From Gloeocapsopsis sp. IPPAS B-1203 (GTDB taxonomy: Bacteria > Cyanobacteriota > Cyanobacteriia > Cyanobacteriales > Chroococcidiopsidaceae), in the NCBI RefSeq assembly GCF_002749975.1, contig NZ_PEIG01000005.1:62001-126000 (forward strand): DNA of 64,000 nucleotides, given 5' to 3'. A program made the position numbers and the translations under genes. How positions within the stretch are numbered: the stretch's first letter is position 1; every line of letters begins with the position of its first letter. Positions 63,025 through 64,000 of this stretch are shown here, piece by piece. The notes below the pieces were generated by a model. It had not been told where the DNA came from and did no database searches. It saw nothing but the letters and a program-made list of their open reading frames with translations.

Positions 63025-64000
63025 ATGTCATCTACAAATCTTTTAATCCGCCACGCCCAAATTCTTTTACCCAATGGTGACTTTTTGAGTGGGGATGTGC
63101 TGATACGCGATCGCCAAATTGCGCAAGTCGCGCCAGAAATTACACCACCAGTGGATGCAACAGATCTTACTGAGATAGACGCAACAGGTTTAACTTTGTT
63201 GCCAGGTGCGATCGATCCTCAAGTCCATTTTCGCGAACCAGGCTTAGAACACAAAGAAGATTTATTTACTGCCAGCTGCGCGTGCGCCAGAGGCGGTGTG
63301 ACTTCCTTTCTAGAAATGCCCAACACTCGCCCATTAACTACCAATCAGCAGGCTTTGGATGATAAACTCCAACGGGCGAAGCAAAAGTGCTTGGTAAATT
63401 ATGGCTTTTTTATCGGAGCTACTGGAGAGAATACACCTGATTTACTGACAGTGAATCCTACCCCAGGAATTAAAATTTTTATGGGTTCGATGCACGGTCA
63501 ATTATTAGTCGATAAAGAAGTTGCCTTAGAGGAAATTTTTTCGCAAGGCGATCGCTTAATTGCAGTTCATGCAGAAGATCAAGCCCGCATTAATCAAAGA
63601 AGACAAGAGTTTGCTGGAATTAAAGATCCAGCAATTCATTCGCAAATTCAAGATGTTACAGCAGCTTTAAATGCGACACAACTTGCGTTAAAACTTTCTA
63701 AAAAATATCAGCGACGATTACATATTTTGCATATGTCAACCGGTGACGAAGCTGAATTGTTGCGTCAGGACAAACCTAGTTGGGTAACAGCAGAAGTTAC
63801 GCCGCAGCATTTATTGTTGAATACTAATGCTTATGCCAAGATTGGGACTTTGGCGCAGATGAATCCACCACTACGATCGCCCCATGATAATGAAGTATTG
63901 TGGCAAGCTTTACTTGATGGTGTGATTGATTTTATTGCGACCGATCACGCACCGCATACGTTAGAGGAAAAAGCTCAAGAATACCCAAATACACCTTCAG
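63025..64000 (+). CDS. pyrC: Dihydroorotase, 5' part (cut by window edge)
   Basis: About 325 codons are open from the ATG at 63025 to the edge. GLTLLPGAIDPQVHFREPGL, GVTSFLEMPNTRPLT, GIKIFMGSMHGQ (carboxylated Lys region), LIAVHAEDQ, LHILHMSTGDE and DFIATDHAPHTLEEKA show a class I dihydroorotase with all ligands except that Gln replaces the first His of HxH; this QxH form is, as I recall, found in other functional members. It closes carbamoyl aspartate to dihydroorotate in pyrimidine synthesis. The last roughly 110 residues lie outside the window. Confidence 0.92.
   Translation, partial: MSSTNLLIRHAQILLPNGDFLSGDVLIRDRQIAQVAPEITPPVDATDLTEIDATGLTLLPGAIDPQVHFREPGLEHKEDLFTASCACARGGVTSFLEMPNTRPLTTNQQALDDKLQRAKQKCLVNYGFFIGATGENTPDLLTVNPTPGIKIFMGSMHGQLLVDKEVALEEIFSQGDRLIAVHAEDQARINQRRQEFAGIKDPAIHSQIQDVTAALNATQLALKLSKKYQRRLHILHMSTGDEAELLRQDKPSWVTAEVTPQHLLLNTNAYAKIGTLAQMNPPLRSPHDNEVLWQALLDGVIDFIATDHAPHTLEEKAQEYPNTPS

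Overview
This window is chromosomal DNA from a cyanobacterium. The palindrome GCGATCGC (HIP1) recurs throughout. The gene set includes two subunits of the photosynthetic NDH-1 complex (ndhF1, ndhD1), the photosystem I assembly factor ycf3, an RbcR-type LysR regulator, DUF751/Ycf33 and DUF4327 proteins, a 4-Cys-type Ser/Thr kinase and aerobic-type cobaltochelatase cobN. Heptameric tandem repeats and several pseudogenes fit a large, repeat-rich genome of the Chroococcidiopsis/Gloeocapsa/Nostoc kind; the genus is only a guess.

Layout. 1-5.5 kb: 5' part of thiE (minus), a secreted beta-helix protein (plus), and a sensor kinase plus response regulator operon (minus) in which the kinase is cut by one in-frame TGA. 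5.9-12.6 kb: ndhF1-ndhD1 (minus), a thioredoxin-like protein, an NnrU/Z-ISO membrane protein and an rbcR-like regulator. 12.7-18.7 kb: Ser/Thr kinase, PstS-like protein, NtcA-type regulator, an ArgRS-derived protein without a catalytic domain, and a HAD phosphatase. 19-22.8 kb: a compact cluster of GT2 glycosyltransferase, NodS-like methyltransferase, PIG-L deacetylase and an acyl-CoA-dehydrogenase-fold flavoprotein. 23-31 kb: rpsD, moaA, an MFS transporter, cbiD, guaA and a methyltransferase.

31.1-33.8 kb is an accessory patch: a methyltransferase stub, a frameshifted DUF3303 gene, a DUF433/DUF5615 toxin-antitoxin pair, an attC-like fold, a foreign-looking Crp regulator and a SnoaL-like protein. 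33.9-44.3 kb holds a CDF transporter, DUF4327, a GH3 hexosaminidase, rbfA, DUF751, an orphan Dam methylase, a Tat-type phosphoesterase, nanE and a bilin-GAF-like histidine kinase. 44.5-53.7 kb: cobN, a Uma2 protein, GrpB, ycf3, gatC, a glutathionyl-hydroquinone reductase, an AbrB-type antitoxin with a truncated PIN toxin, and aroA. 54-64 kb: a second GT2 plus PIG-L pair, a CPBP protease, a double histidine phosphatase, a dihydroorotase-like protein lacking metal ligands, hicBA, a monooxygenase fragment, lepB, and the start of a genuine dihydroorotase gene cut by the window edge.

The best candidate for an undescribed system is the 19-22.8 kb cluster. Its parts resemble the logic of Nod-factor or amino-sugar conjugate synthesis (glycosyl transfer, N-deacetylation, methylation, flavin-dependent oxidation). 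The three minus-strand genes are coupled by ATGA overlaps and the glycosyltransferase converges on them with a 78-bp overlap. A dispersed palindromic element with compensatory stem changes is the most interesting non-coding signal.
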